From positions 5,609,954 to 5,673,953 of the forward strand of contig NC_087066.1 of NCBI RefSeq assembly GCF_963678635.1: 64,000 nt of DNA, written 5' to 3'. Positions 11,123-20,854 of this stretch are shown here, piece after piece (the first letter of the stretch is position 1; every line of letters starts with the position of its first letter). A program made the position numbers and the translations under genes. This DNA comes from Symsagittifera roscoffensis. Lineage: Eukaryota > Xenacoelomorpha > Acoela > Convolutidae. The notes under the pieces were generated by a model that had not been told where the DNA came from, searched no databases, and was given only the letters and a program-made list of their open reading frames with translations.

Positions 11123-11544
11123 GTTGGAAGGGTTTTAAAATGGGTAGATTTAAAATGCTCTGGATGCCGTTGTTTTACTGCTAAGATGAGCAATACTTTG
11201 GGAAAATTTAGTTAGCGCAGAAGTTTTTTGCTGTCAATCATGATGTTTTTATCTGTTGTGCATAATCGGAAATTACCTTCTCAAAAAATAAAAAAATTGA
11301 CCACAGAGGTAGTCGAACCCCCAATCTTCTGATTCGAAGTCAGACGCCTTATCCGTTAGCCCATTCGGCCATTGAAATGGTTTGGAAATGGGTAGATTTA
11401 AAACGCTCTGGCTGCCGTTGTTTTACTGCTAAGATGAGCAAATTTTTTTGAAAAATTACTTAGCGGAGAAGTTCCTTGCTGTCAATCATGATGTTTTTAT
11501 CTGCTCTGCATATTCCGAATTTACCTTGTCAAAAAATGAAAAGT

Positions 11545-11596
11545 GGACCACAGAGGGATTCGAACCCCCAATCTTCTGATGTAAGGCCATGCGGCC
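11545..11596 (-). pseudogene. tRNA-like copy lacking the anticodon
   Basis: Same 21-base deletion as 8118-8169, copied at offset 3427. Confidence 0.75.
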
Positions 11597-12011
11597 GTTG
11601 GGAGGTTTTCGAAATGTGTAGATTTGAAATGCTCAAGATGCCGTTGTTGTCCTGCTTAGATGAGCAAATTTTTCTGAAACATTAGCTAGCGGAGAAGTTC
11701 CTTGCTGTCAATCATTATGTTTCATCTGCTGTGCCGTATCTGAATTTACCTTCTCAACAATTGAAAAGTCGACCACAAGGGATTCGTAGCCCCAATCTTC
11801 TGATTCGAAGTCAGACGCCTTATCCGTTAGGCCATGCGGCCGTTGGAAGCTTTTCGAAATGGGTAGATTTAAAATGCTCTGGATGCCGTTGTTTCACTGC
11901 TAAGATGAGCAAATTTTTGGGAAAATTTAGCGCTGTAGTTTTTTGCTGTCAATAATGATGTTCTTATCTGGTGTGCATAATCGGAAATTACCTTCTCAAA
12001 AAATGAAAAAT

Positions 12012-12084
12012 CGACCACAGAGGGATTCGAACCCCCAAACTTCTGATTCGAAGTCAGACGCCTTATCCATTAGGCCATGCGGCC
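12012..12084 (-). tRNA. tRNA-Arg-TCG: tRNA-Arg (TCG), AATGG D-loop variant
   Basis: Copy of 8585-8657 but with the normal T loop. The 3' flank has T5 (plus strand gaaaaatcg) in place of T4. Confidence 0.88.
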
Positions 12085-12257
12085 AATGCAAGTATTTCGA
12101 AATGGGTAGATTTAAAATGCTCTGGCTGCCATTGTTTTACTGCTTGCATGAGTAAATTTTTCTGAAACATTAGCTAGCGGAGAAGTTCCTTGCTGTCAAT
12201 CATTATGTTTTATCTGCTGTGCGTTATCTGAATTTACCTTCTCAAAAAATGAAAAGT

Positions 12258-12330
12258 CGACCACAGAGGGATTCGAACCCCCAATCTTCTGATTCGAAGT
12301 TAGACGCCTTATCCGTTAGGCCATGCGGCC
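12258..12330 (-). tRNA. tRNA-Arg (TCG)-like, anticodon-stem mismatch
   Basis: Same A30-C40 mismatch as 8831-8903 (offset 3427). Confidence 0.75.
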
Positions 12331-12500
12331 GTTGGAAGCCTGTCGAAATGGGTAGATTTAAAATGCTCTGGATGCCGTTGTTTTACTGCTAAGATGAGCA
12401 AATTTTTGGGAAAATTTAGCGCTGTAGTTTTTTGCTGTCAATCATGATGTTCTTATCTGGTGTGCATAATCGGAAATTACTTTCTAAAAAAATGAAAAGT

Positions 12501-12573
12501 CGACCACAGAGGGATTCGAACCCCCAAACTTCTGATTCGAAGTCAGACGCCTTATCCATTAGGCCATGCGGCC
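12501..12573 (-). tRNA. tRNA-Arg-TCG: tRNA-Arg (TCG), AATGG D-loop variant
   Basis: The AATGG/AGTTT variant. The 3' flank carries T4 and T6 (plus strand ctaaaaaaatg, seven A). Confidence 0.88.
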
Positions 12574-13242
12574 ATTGGAAGTATTTCGAAATGGGTAGAT
12601 TTAAAATGCTCTGGCTGCCGTTATTTTACTGCTTGCATGAGTAAATTTTACTGAAACATTAGCTAGCGGAGAAGTTCCTTGCTGTCAATCATTATGTTTT
12701 ATCTGCTGTGCGTTATCTGAATTTACCTTCTCAAAAAATGAAAAGTCGACCACAGAGGGATTCGAACCCCCAATCTTCTGATTCGAAGTCAGACGCCTTA
12801 TCCGTTAGGCCATGCCGCCGTTGGAAGGGTTTTAAAATGGGTAGATTTAAAATGCTCTGGATGCCGTTGTTTTACTGCTAAGATGAGCAATAATTTGGGA
12901 AAATTTAGTTAGCGCAGAAGTTTTTTGCTGTCAATCATGATGTTTTTATCTGTTGTGCATAATCGGAAATTATCTTCTCAAAAAATAAAAATGCGACCAC
13001 AGAGGGATTCGAACCCCCAATCTTCTGATTCGAAGTCAGACGCCTTATCCGTTAGGCCATTCGGCCATTGAATTGTTTTCGAAATGGGTAGATTTAAAAC
13101 GCTCTGGCTGCCGTTGTTTTACTGCTAAGATGAGCAAATTTTTTTTGAAAAATTACTTAGCGGAGAAGTTCCTTGCTGTCAAGCATGATGTTTTTATCTG
13201 CTGTGCATATTCTGAAATTACCTTGACAAAAAAATGAAAAGT

Positions 13243-13315
13243 CGACCACAGAGGGATTCGAACCCCCAATCTTCTGATTCGAAGTCAGACGCCTTATCCG
13301 TTAGGCCATGCGGCC
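13243..13315 (-). tRNA. tRNA-Arg-TCG: tRNA-Arg (TCG), exact consensus copy
   Basis: Exact match. The upstream element is the variant TTTCAAAT. The downstream flank has T4 and a longer T7 run (plus strand gacaaaaaaatg). Confidence 0.9.
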
Positions 13316-13488
13316 GTTGGGAGGTTTTCGAAATGTGTAGATTTGAAATGCTCAATATGCCGTTGTTTTCCTGCTTAGATGAGCAAATTTTTCTGAAATA
13401 TTAGCTAGCGGAGAAGTTCCTTGCTGTCAATCATTATGTTTTATCTGCTGTGCGTTATCTGAATTTACCTTCTCAAAAAATGAAAAGT

Positions 13489-13561
13489 CGACCACAAAGG
13501 GATTCGAACCCCCAATCTTCTGATTCGAAGTCAGACGCCTTATCCGTTAGGCCATGCGGCC
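13489..13561 (-). tRNA. tRNA-Arg-TCG: tRNA-Arg (TCG), one wobble change in T stem
   Basis: A single substitution makes T-stem pair 49-65 a G-U wobble. All helices are still paired. Confidence 0.87.
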
Positions 13562-13731
13562 GTTGGAAGCTTTTCGAAATGGGTAGATTTAAAATGCTCT
13601 GGATGCCGTTGTTTCACTGCTAAGATGAGCAAATTTTTGGGAAAATTTAGCGCTGTAGTTTTTTGCTGTCAATAATGATGTTCTTATCTGGTGTGCATAA
13701 TCGGAAATTACCTTCTCAAAAAATGAAAAGT

Positions 13732-13804
13732 CGACCACAGAGGGATTCGAACCCCCAAACTTCTGATTCGAAGTCAGACGCCTTATCCATTAGGCCATGC
13801 GGCC
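13732..13804 (-). tRNA. tRNA-Arg-TCG: tRNA-Arg (TCG), AATGG D-loop variant
   Basis: The AATGG/AGTTT variant in the seven-unit HOR; all helices pair. Confidence 0.88.
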
Positions 13805-13977
13805 AATGCAAGTATTTCGAAATGGGTAGATTTAAAATGCTCTGGCTGCCATTGTTTTACTGCTTGCATGAGTGAATTTTTCTGAAACATTAGCTAGCGG
13901 AGAAGTTCCTTGCTGTCAATCATTATGTTTTATCTGCTGTGCGTTATCTGAATTTACCTTCTCAAAAAATGAAAAGT

Positions 13978-14050
13978 CGACCACAGAGGGATTCGAACCC
14001 CCAATCTTCTGATTCGAAGTTAGACGCCTTATCCGTTAGGCCATGCGGCC
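13978..14050 (-). tRNA. tRNA-Arg (TCG)-like, anticodon-stem mismatch
   Basis: Same A30-C40 mismatch; the next homologue, at 15697, lacks it. Confidence 0.75.
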
Positions 14051-14220
14051 GTTGGAAGCCTTTCGAAATGGGTAGATTTAAAATGCTCTGGATGCCGTTG
14101 TTTTACTGCTAAGATGAGCAAATTTTTGGGAAAATTTAGCGCTGTAGTTTTTTGCTGTCAATCATGATGTTCTTATCTGGTGTGCATAATCGGAAATTAC
14201 CTTCTAAAAAAATGAAAAGT

Positions 14221-14293
14221 CGACCACAGAGGGATTCGAACCCCCAAACTTCTGATTCGAAGTCAGACGCCTTATCCATTAGGCCATGCGGCC
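14221..14293 (-). tRNA. tRNA-Arg-TCG: tRNA-Arg (TCG), AATGG D-loop variant
   Basis: The AATGG/AGTTT variant, homologue of 12501-12573 (offset 1720). Confidence 0.88.
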
Positions 14294-14962
14294 ATTGCAA
14301 GTATTTCGAAATGGGTAGATTTAAAATGCTCTGGCTGCCGTTATTTTACTGCTTGCATGAGTAAATTTTACTGAAACATTAGCTAGCGGAGAAGTTCCTT
14401 GCTGTCAATCATTATGTTTTATCTGCTGTGCGTTATCTGAATTTACCTTCTCAAAAAATGAAAAGTCGACCACAGAGGGATTCGAACCCCCAATCTTCTG
14501 ATTCGAAGTCAGACGCCTTATCCGTTAGGCCATGCCGCCGTTGGAAGGGTTTTAAAATGGGTAGATTTAAAATGCTCTGGATGCCGTTGTTTTACTGCTA
14601 AGATGAGCAATAATTTGGGAAAATTTAGTTAGCGCAGAAGTTTTTTGCTGTCAATCATGATGTTTTTATCTGTTGTGCATAATCGGAAATTATCTTCTCA
14701 AAAAATAAAAATGCGACCACAGAGGGATTCGAACCCCCAATCTTCTGATTCGAAGTCAGACGCCTTATCCGTTAGGCCATTGGGCCATTGAATTGTTTTC
14801 GAAATGGGTAGATTTAAAACGCTCTGGCTGCCGTTGTTTTACTGCTAAGATGAGCAAATTTTTTTTGAAAAATTACTTAGCGGAGAAGTTCCTTGCTGTC
14901 AAGCATGATGTTTTTATCTGCTGTGCATATTCTGAAATTACCTTGACAAAAAAATGAAAAGT

Positions 14963-15035
14963 CGACCACAGAGGGATTCGAACCCCCAATCTTCTGATTC
15001 GAAGTCAGACGCCTTATCCGTTAGGCCATGCGGCC
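14963..15035 (-). tRNA. tRNA-Arg-TCG: tRNA-Arg (TCG), exact consensus copy
   Basis: Exact match; homologue of 13243-13315 one seven-unit block later (offset 1720), with the same T7 downstream run. Confidence 0.9.
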
Positions 15036-15207
15036 GTTGGGAGGTTTTCGAAATGTGTAGATTTGAAATGCTCAATATGCCGTTGTTTTCCTGCTTAGAT
15101 GAGCAAATTTTTCTGAAATATTAGCTAGCGGAGAAGTTCCTTGCTGTCAATCATTATGTTTTATCTGCTGTGCGTTATCTGAATTTACCTTCTCAAAAAT
15201 GAAAAGT

Positions 15208-15280
15208 CGACCACAAAGGGATTCGAACCCCCAATCTTCTGATTCGAAGTCAGACGCCTTATCCGTTAGGCCATGCGGCC
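15208..15280 (-). tRNA. tRNA-Arg-TCG: tRNA-Arg (TCG), one wobble change in T stem
   Basis: Same G49-U65 wobble as 13489-13561. The downstream run is T5 because one A is missing on the plus strand. Confidence 0.87.
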
Positions 15281-15450
15281 GTTTGAAGCTTTTCGAAATG
15301 GGTAGATTTAAAATGCTCTGGATGCCGTTGTTTTACTGCTAAGATGAGCAAATTTTTGGGAAAATTTAGCGCTGTAGTTTTTTGCTGTCAATAATGATGT
15401 TCTTATCTGGTGTGCATAATCGGAAATTACCTTCTCAAAAAATGAAAAGT

Positions 15451-15523
15451 CGACCACAGAGGGATTCGAACCCCCAAACTTCTGATTCGAAGTCAGACGC
15501 CTTATCCATTAGGCCATGCGGCC
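15451..15523 (-). tRNA. tRNA-Arg-TCG: tRNA-Arg (TCG), AATGG D-loop variant
   Basis: The AATGG/AGTTT variant, homologue of 13732-13804 (offset 1719). Confidence 0.88.
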
Positions 15524-15696
15524 AATGCAAGTATTTCGAAATGGGTAGATTTAAAATGCTCTGGCTGCCATTGTTTTACTGCTTGCATGAGTAAATTTTT
15601 CTGAAACATTAGCTAGCGGAGAAGTTCCTTGCTGTCAATCATTATGTTTTATCTGCTGTGCGTTATCTGAATTTACCTTCTCAAAAAATGAAAAGT

Positions 15697-15769
15697 CGAC
15701 CACAGAGGGATTCGAACCCCCAATCTTCTGATTCGAAGTCAGACGCCTTATCCGTTAGGCCATGCGGCC
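15697..15769 (-). tRNA. tRNA-Arg-TCG: tRNA-Arg (TCG), exact consensus copy
   Basis: Exact match. The block-mates at 13978 and 12258 carry a base-30 mismatch that this copy lacks, so it is either ancestral or repaired by conversion. Confidence 0.93.
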
Positions 15770-15939
15770 GTTGGAAGCTTTTCGAAATGGGTAGATTTAA
15801 AATGCTCTGGATGCCGTTGTTTTACTGCTAAGATGAGCAAATTTTTGGGAAAATTTAGCGCTGTAGTTTTTTGCTGTCAATCATGATGTTCTTATCTGGT
15901 GTGCATAATCGGAAATTACCTTCTAAAAAAATGAAAAGT

Positions 15940-16012
15940 CGACCACAGAGGGATTCGAACCCCCAAACTTCTGATTCGAAGTCAGACGCCTTATCCATTA
16001 GGCCATGCGGCC
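15940..16012 (-). tRNA. tRNA-Arg-TCG: tRNA-Arg (TCG), AATGG D-loop variant
   Basis: The AATGG/AGTTT variant, homologue of 14221-14293 (offset 1719). Confidence 0.88.
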
Positions 16013-16185
16013 ATTGCAAGTATTTCGAAATGGGTAGATTTAAAATGCTCTGGCTGCCGTTATTTTACTGCTTGCATGAGTAAATTTTTCTGAAACATTA
16101 GCTAGCGGAGAAGTTCCTTGCTGTCAATCATTATGTTTTATCTGCTGTGCGTTATCTGAATTTACCTTCTCAAAAAATGAAAAGT

Positions 16186-16258
16186 CGACCACAGAGGGAT
16201 TCGAACCCCCAATCTTCTGATTCGAAGTCAGACGCCTTATCCGTTAGGCCATGCGGCC
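16186..16258 (-). tRNA. tRNA-Arg-TCG: tRNA-Arg (TCG), exact consensus copy
   Basis: Exact match. The homologues at 12747 and 14467 have an acceptor-stem G4 mismatch; this one has the paired C4. Confidence 0.93.
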
Positions 16259-16681
16259 GTTGGAAGGGTTTTAAAATGGGTAGATTTAAAATGCTCCGGA
16301 TGCCGTTGTTTTACTGCTAAGATGAGCAATAATTTGGGAAAATTTATTTAGCGCAGAAGTTTTTTGCTGTCAATCATGATGTTTTCATCTGTTGTGCATA
16401 ATCGGAAATTATCTTCTCAAAAAATAAAAATGCGACCACAGAGGGATTCGAACCCCCAATCTTCTGATTCGAAGTCAGACGCCTTATCCGTTAGGCCATT
16501 CGGCCATTGAATTGTTTTCGAAATGGGTAGATTTAAAACGCTCTGGCTGCCGTTGTTTTACTGCTAAGATGAGCAAATTTTTTTTGAAAAATTACTTAGC
16601 GGAGAAGTTCCTTGCTGTCAAGCATGATGTTTTTATCTGCTGTGCATATTCTGAAATTACCTTGACAAAAAAATGAAAAGT

Positions 16682-16754
16682 CGACCACAGAGGGATTCGA
16701 ACCCCCGATCTTCTGATTCGAAGTCAGACGCCTTATCCGTTAGGCCATGCGGCC
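16682..16754 (-). tRNA. tRNA-Arg-TCG: tRNA-Arg (TCG), variable-loop substitution only
   Basis: One change, T48 to C in the variable region. No helix is affected; homologue of the exact copies at 13243 and 14963. Confidence 0.87.
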
Positions 16755-17662
16755 GTTGGGAGGTTTTCGAAATGTGTAGATTTGAAATGCTCAATATGCC
16801 GTTGTTTTCCTGCTTAGATGAGCAAATTTTTCTGAAATATTAGCTAGCGGAGAAGTTCCTTGCTGTCAATCATTATGTTTTATCTGCTGTGCGTTATCTG
16901 AATTTACCTTCTCAAAAAATAAAAATTCGATCACAGAGGGATTCGAACCACCAATCTTCTGATTCGAAGTCGGACGCCTTATCCGTTAGCCCATTCGGCC
17001 ATTGAAATGTTTTCGAAATGGGTAGATTTAAAACGCTCTGGCTGCCGTTGTTTTACTGCTAAGATGAGCAAATTTTTTTGAAAAGTTACTTAGCGGAGAA
17101 GTTCCTTGCTGTCAATCATGATGTTTTTATCTGCTCTGCATATTCCGAAATTACCTTGTCAAAAAATGAAAAGTCGACCGCAGAGGGATTCGAACCCCCA
17201 ATCTTCTGATTCGAATTCAGACGACTTATCCGTAAGGCCATGCGGCCGTTGGGAGGTTTTCGAAATGTGTAGATTTGAAATGCTCAAGATGCCGTTGTTT
17301 TCCTGCTTAGATGAGCAAATTTTTCTGAAACATTAGCTAGCGGAGAAGTTCCTTGCTGTCAATCATTATGTTTTATCTGCTGTGCATTATCTGAATTTAC
17401 CTTCTCAACAAATGAAAAGTCGACCACAAGGGATTCGAACCCCCAATCTTCTGATTCGAAGTCAGACGCCTTATCCGTTAGGCCATGCGGCCGTTGGATG
17501 ATTTTCGAAATGGGTAAATTTAAAATGCTCTGGATGCCGTTGTTTTACTGCTAAGATGAGCAAATTTTTGGGAAAATTTAGCGCTGTAGTTTTTTGCTGT
17601 CAATCATGATGTTCTTATCTGGTGTGCATAATCGGAAATTACCTTCTCAAAAAATGAAAATT

Positions 17663-17710
17663 CGACCACAGAGGGATTCGAACCCCCAAACTTCTGATTC
17701 GAAGTCAGAC
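17663..17710 (-). pseudogene. Truncated tRNA at a recombination junction
   Basis: The 3' half is normal, then after cagac at 17710 the sequence jumps directly to spacer (tactgctaagatg), removing the D arm, acceptor 5' half and about 60 bp of flank. This junction ends the seven-unit HOR domain. Confidence 0.75.
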
Positions 17711-17833
17711 TACTGCTAAGATGAGCAAATTTTTGGGAAAAAATTTAGTTAGCGCAGAATTTCCTTGCTGTCAATCATGATGTTTTTATATGCTGTGCAT
17801 AATCCGAAATTACCTTCTCAAGAAATGAAAATT

Positions 17834-17905
17834 TGACCACAGAGGGGTTCGAACTCTGATTTTTTGATTTTAAGTCAGACGCCTTATCCGTTAGTCCATG
17901 CGGCT
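17834..17905 (-). pseudogene. B-type tRNA-like copy with anticodon TAA
   Basis: Loop CTTAAAA; one base short in the T arm; D-stem and T-stem mismatches typical of type B. TAA corresponds to leucine UUA but the body is not a class II leucine tRNA. Confidence 0.5.
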
Positions 17906-17995
17906 ATTGGAATGTGTCGATATGTGTAGGTTTGAAATGCTCAAGATGCTGTAGTTTTCCTGCTTAGATGAGAAAATTTTTGGGAAAGTTTAGTT

Positions 17996-18044
17996 GTGCG
18001 CGTCAATCTCCACAATTCGAAAAGAAACCGCTGCATTATCAGTT
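17996..18044. repeat. 49-bp extra spacer segment (insert-like), copy 1
   Basis: Extra gtgcgcgtcaatctccac... segment within the spacer, between ttagtt and a second ttagtt (this copy reads tcagtt), so it looks like an insertion with 6-bp target duplication, or an ancestral stretch that most units lost between direct repeats. Other copies are listed separately. Confidence 0.8.
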
Positions 18045-18373
18045 AGCGCAGAGTTTCCTTGCTGTCAATCATGATGTTTTTATCTGCTGTGCATAATCCG
18101 AAAATACCTTATCAAAAAATGAAAAGTCGACCACAGATGATTCGTAGCCCGAATCTTCTGATTCGAAGTCAGACGCTTTATCCGTTAGGCCATTCGGCCG
18201 TTGGAAGGTTTTCGAAATTGGTAGATTTAAAATGCTCTGGATGCCGTTGTTTTACTGCTAAGATGAGCAAATTTTTGGGAAAATTTAGTTAGCGCAGAGT
18301 TTTCTTGCTGTCAACCAAGATGTTTTTATCTGCTGTGCATAATCCGAAATTACCTTCTCAAGAAATGAAAATT

Positions 18374-18446
18374 CGACCACAGAGGGATTCGAACTCCCAA
18401 TCTTTTGATTGGAAGTCTGACGCCTTATCCGTTAGGCCAGGCGGCC
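18374..18446 (-). pseudogene. tRNA-like copy with anticodon TCC
   Basis: Loop CTTCCAA. The A box is intact; A52 and A42 mismatches; acceptor GGCCGCC with a mismatched seventh pair. Anticodon-stem base 27 side is also changed (plus strand agtctgac). Sister copy at 19411-19483. Confidence 0.5.
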
Positions 18447-18869
18447 GGTTGAAGGTTGCCGTAATGTGTAGATTTATAGTGCTCAAGATGCCGTTGTTTA
18501 CTGCTCAGATGAGCAAATTTTTTTGAAAAATTTTTTAGCGCAGAAGAGCCTTGCTGTCAATCATGATGTTTTTATCTGCTGTGCATAATCCGAAATTACC
18601 TTACCAAAAAATGAACAGTCGACCACAGAGGGATTCGAATCTCCAAGCTTCTTATTCGAAGTCAGACGCGTTATCCGTTAGGCCATGCGGCCGTTGGAAG
18701 GCAAGTTTTAATGGGTAGGTTTAAAATGCTCTGGATGCCGTTGTTTTACTGCTAAGATGAGCAAATTTTTGGGAAAAAATTTAGTTAGCGCAGAATTTCC
18801 TTGCTGTCAATCATGATGTTTTTATCTGCTGTGCATAATCCGAAATTACCTTCTCAAGAAATGAAAATG

Positions 18870-18941
18870 TGACCACAGAGGGGTTCGAACTCTCAATTTT
18901 TGATTATAAGTCAGACGCCTTATCCGTTAGTCCATGCGGCT
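18870..18941 (-). pseudogene. B-type tRNA-like copy with anticodon TAT
   Basis: Loop CTTATAA (anticodon TAT); 72 nt; the usual type-B helix mismatches. Confidence 0.5.
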
Positions 18942-19031
18942 ATTGGAATGTGTCGAAGTGTGTAGATTTGAAATGCTCAAAATGCTGTTGTTTTCCTTCT
19001 TAGATGAGAAAATTTTTGGGAAAGTTTAGTT

Positions 19032-19080
19032 GTGCGCGTCAATCTCCACAATTCGAAAAGAAACCGCTGCATTATTAGTT
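19032..19080. repeat. 49-bp spacer segment, copy 2
   Basis: Ends attattagtt. Precedes the ACG-anticodon copy at 19164. Confidence 0.8.
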
Positions 19081-19163
19081 AGCGCAGAGTTTCCTTGCTG
19101 TCAATCATGATGTTTTTATCTGCTGTGCATAATCAGAAAATACCTTCTCAAAATATGAAAAGT

Positions 19164-19236
19164 CGACCACAGAGGGATTCGTAGCCCGAATCTTCTGATT
19201 CGTAGTCAGACGCTTTATCCGTTAGGCCATGCGGAC
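19164..19236 (-). pseudogene. tRNA-like copy with anticodon ACG (arginine isoacceptor)
   Basis: Loop CTACGAA, so the anticodon is ACG, the other common arginine anticodon. The T arm (plus strand gtagcccgaa) and acceptor are mutated, so function is doubtful. It lies next to a 49-bp spacer segment (19032-19080). Confidence 0.5.
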
Positions 19237-19410
19237 GTTGGAAGGATTTCGAAATTGGTAGATTTAAAATGCTCTGGATGCCGTTGTTTTACTGCTAAGA
19301 TGAGCAAATTTTTGGGAAAATTTAGTTAGCGCAGAGTTTTCTTGCTCTCAACCAAGATGTTTTTATCTGCTGTGCATAATCCGAAATTACCTTCTCAAGA
19401 AATGAAAATT

Positions 19411-19483
19411 CGACCACAGAGGGATTCGAACTCCCAATCTTTTGATTGGAAGTCTGACGACTTATCCGTTAGGCCAGGCGGCC
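19411..19483 (-). pseudogene. tRNA-like copy with anticodon TCC
   Basis: As 18374-18446 (offset 1037), plus a D-stem change (plus strand cgacttatcc). Confidence 0.5.
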
Positions 19484-20805
19484 GGTTGAAGGTTGTCGTA
19501 ATGTGTAGATTTATAGTGCTCAAGATGCCGTTGTTTACTGCTCAGATGAGTAAAATTTTTTGAAAAATTACTTAGCGCAGAAGTTCCTTGCTGTCAATCA
19601 TGATGTTTTTATCTGCTGTGCATAATCCGAAATAACCTTATCAAAAATGAACAGTCGACCACAGAGGGATTCGAACCTCCAAGCTTCTTATTCGAAGTCA
19701 GACGCCTTATCCGTTAGGCCATGCGGCCGTTGGAAGGAATTTTAAATGGGTAGGTTTAAAATGCTCTGGATGCCATTGTTTTACTGCTAAGATGAGCAAA
19801 TTTTTGGGGAAAAAATTATTTAGCGCAGAATTTCCTTACTGTCAATCATGATGTTTTTATCTGCTGTGCATAATCCGAAATTACCTTCTCAAGAAATGAT
19901 AATTTGAACACAAAGAGGTTCGAACTCCCAATCTTTTGATTCGAAGTCAGACGCCTTATCCGTTTGTCCATGCGGCTGTTGGAATGTGTCGAAATGTGTA
20001 GATTTGAAATGCTCAAGATGCTGTTGTTTTCCTGCTTGGATGAGCAAATTTTTCTGAAACATTAGCTAGCGGAGAATTTCCTTGCTGTCAATCATTATGT
20101 TTTTATCTGCTGTGCATTATCTGAAATTACCTGCTCAAAAATTGAAAAGTCGACCACAGAGGGATTCGAACCCGCAATCTTACGATCCGAAGTCAGACGG
20201 CTTATCCGTTAGGCCATGCGGCCATCGTAAGGTTTTCGAAATAGGAAGATGTAAAATGCTCTGGATGCCGTTGTTTTACTGCTAAGATGAGCAAATTTTT
20301 GGGGAAAAAAATTAGTGAGCGCAGAATTTCCTTGCTGTCAATCTTGATGTTTTTATCTGCTGTGCATAATCCGAAATTACCTTCTCAAGAAATGAAAATT
20401 TGACCACAGGGGTTCGAACTCCCAATTTTTTTATTCGAAGTCAGACGCCTTATCCGTTAGTCCATGCGGCTGTTGGAAAGTGTCGAAATGTGTAGATTTG
20501 AAATGCTCAAGATGCTGTTGTTTTCCTGCTTAGATGAGAAAATTTTTAGGAAAGTTTAGTTAGCGCAGAATTTCCTTGCTGTCAATCATGATGTTTTTAT
20601 CTGCTGTGCATATCCGAAATTACCTTCTCAAGAAATGAAAATTTGACCACAGAGGGGTTCGAACTCTCAAATTTTGATTCGAAGTCAGACGCCTTATCCG
20701 TTAGTCCATGCGGCTGTTGGAATGTGTCGAAATGTGTAGATTTGAAATGCTCAAGATGCTGTTGTTTTCCTTCTTAGATGAGAAAATTTTTGGGAAAGTT
20801 TAGTT

Positions 20806-20854
20806 GTGCGCGTCAATCTCCACAATTCGAAAAGAAACCGCTGCAACATTAGTT
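20806..20854. repeat. 49-bp spacer segment, copy 3
   Basis: Precedes the copy at 20938 (anticodon TCC with A33) instead of a gaagcccgaat copy. Confidence 0.8.

Larger units (their letters stand above)
5520..12370 (-). repeat. Fourteen-unit duplication, offset 3422-3427 bp
   Basis: About 3.42 kb is repeated nearly perfectly (5520-8940 and 8942-12370). Seen differences are few: a 5-bp insertion near 9765 (atgatatgatg), attccaacc against attcgaacc, ggcttcg against ggattcg, and cagaagcc against cagacgcc. Both the degenerate and the intact copies were carried along, so the event is recent. Confidence 0.85.
5903..17492 (-). pseudogene. Degenerate tRNA-Arg-like copies within the seven-unit HOR
   Basis: 5903-5975 and 9325-9397 (broken T stem); 6151-6223, 7871-7943, 9573-9645, 11298-11370 (ttgacc, discriminator A, altered T loop gtcgaacc); 6398-6470, 9825-9897, 17175-17247 (D-stem change cgactta; discriminator C in the first two); 6644-6715, 8343-8414, 10071-10142, 11770-11841, 17421-17492 (72 nt, ccacaagg); 12747-12819 and 14467-14539 (G4 acceptor mismatch); 12994-13066, 14714-14786, 16433-16505 (one acceptor mismatch, otherwise consensus); 16928-17000. 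Confidence 0.75.
6151..17710 (-). repeat. Seven-unit higher-order repeat, ~1.70-1.73 kb, seven blocks
   Basis: Blocks start at the diagnostic ttgacc/tgcgacc copies at 6151, 7871, 9573, 11298, 12994, 14714 and 16433. Within a block the order is an altered-acceptor copy, a cgtaagg/ggg-flank copy, a cacaagg-type or near-consensus copy, an AATGG variant, a consensus-like copy, an AATGG variant, and a consensus-like copy with the ttttaaaatggg flank. Block 2 has its last two members replaced by copies like 5656 and 5903. The seventh block is cut at 17710. Confidence 0.8.

Noticed and set aside
17834-17905. Genuine tRNA-Leu(TAA)
   Set aside because: There is no long variable arm and several helices are mismatched; it is a B-type arginine-derived copy with a changed anticodon.
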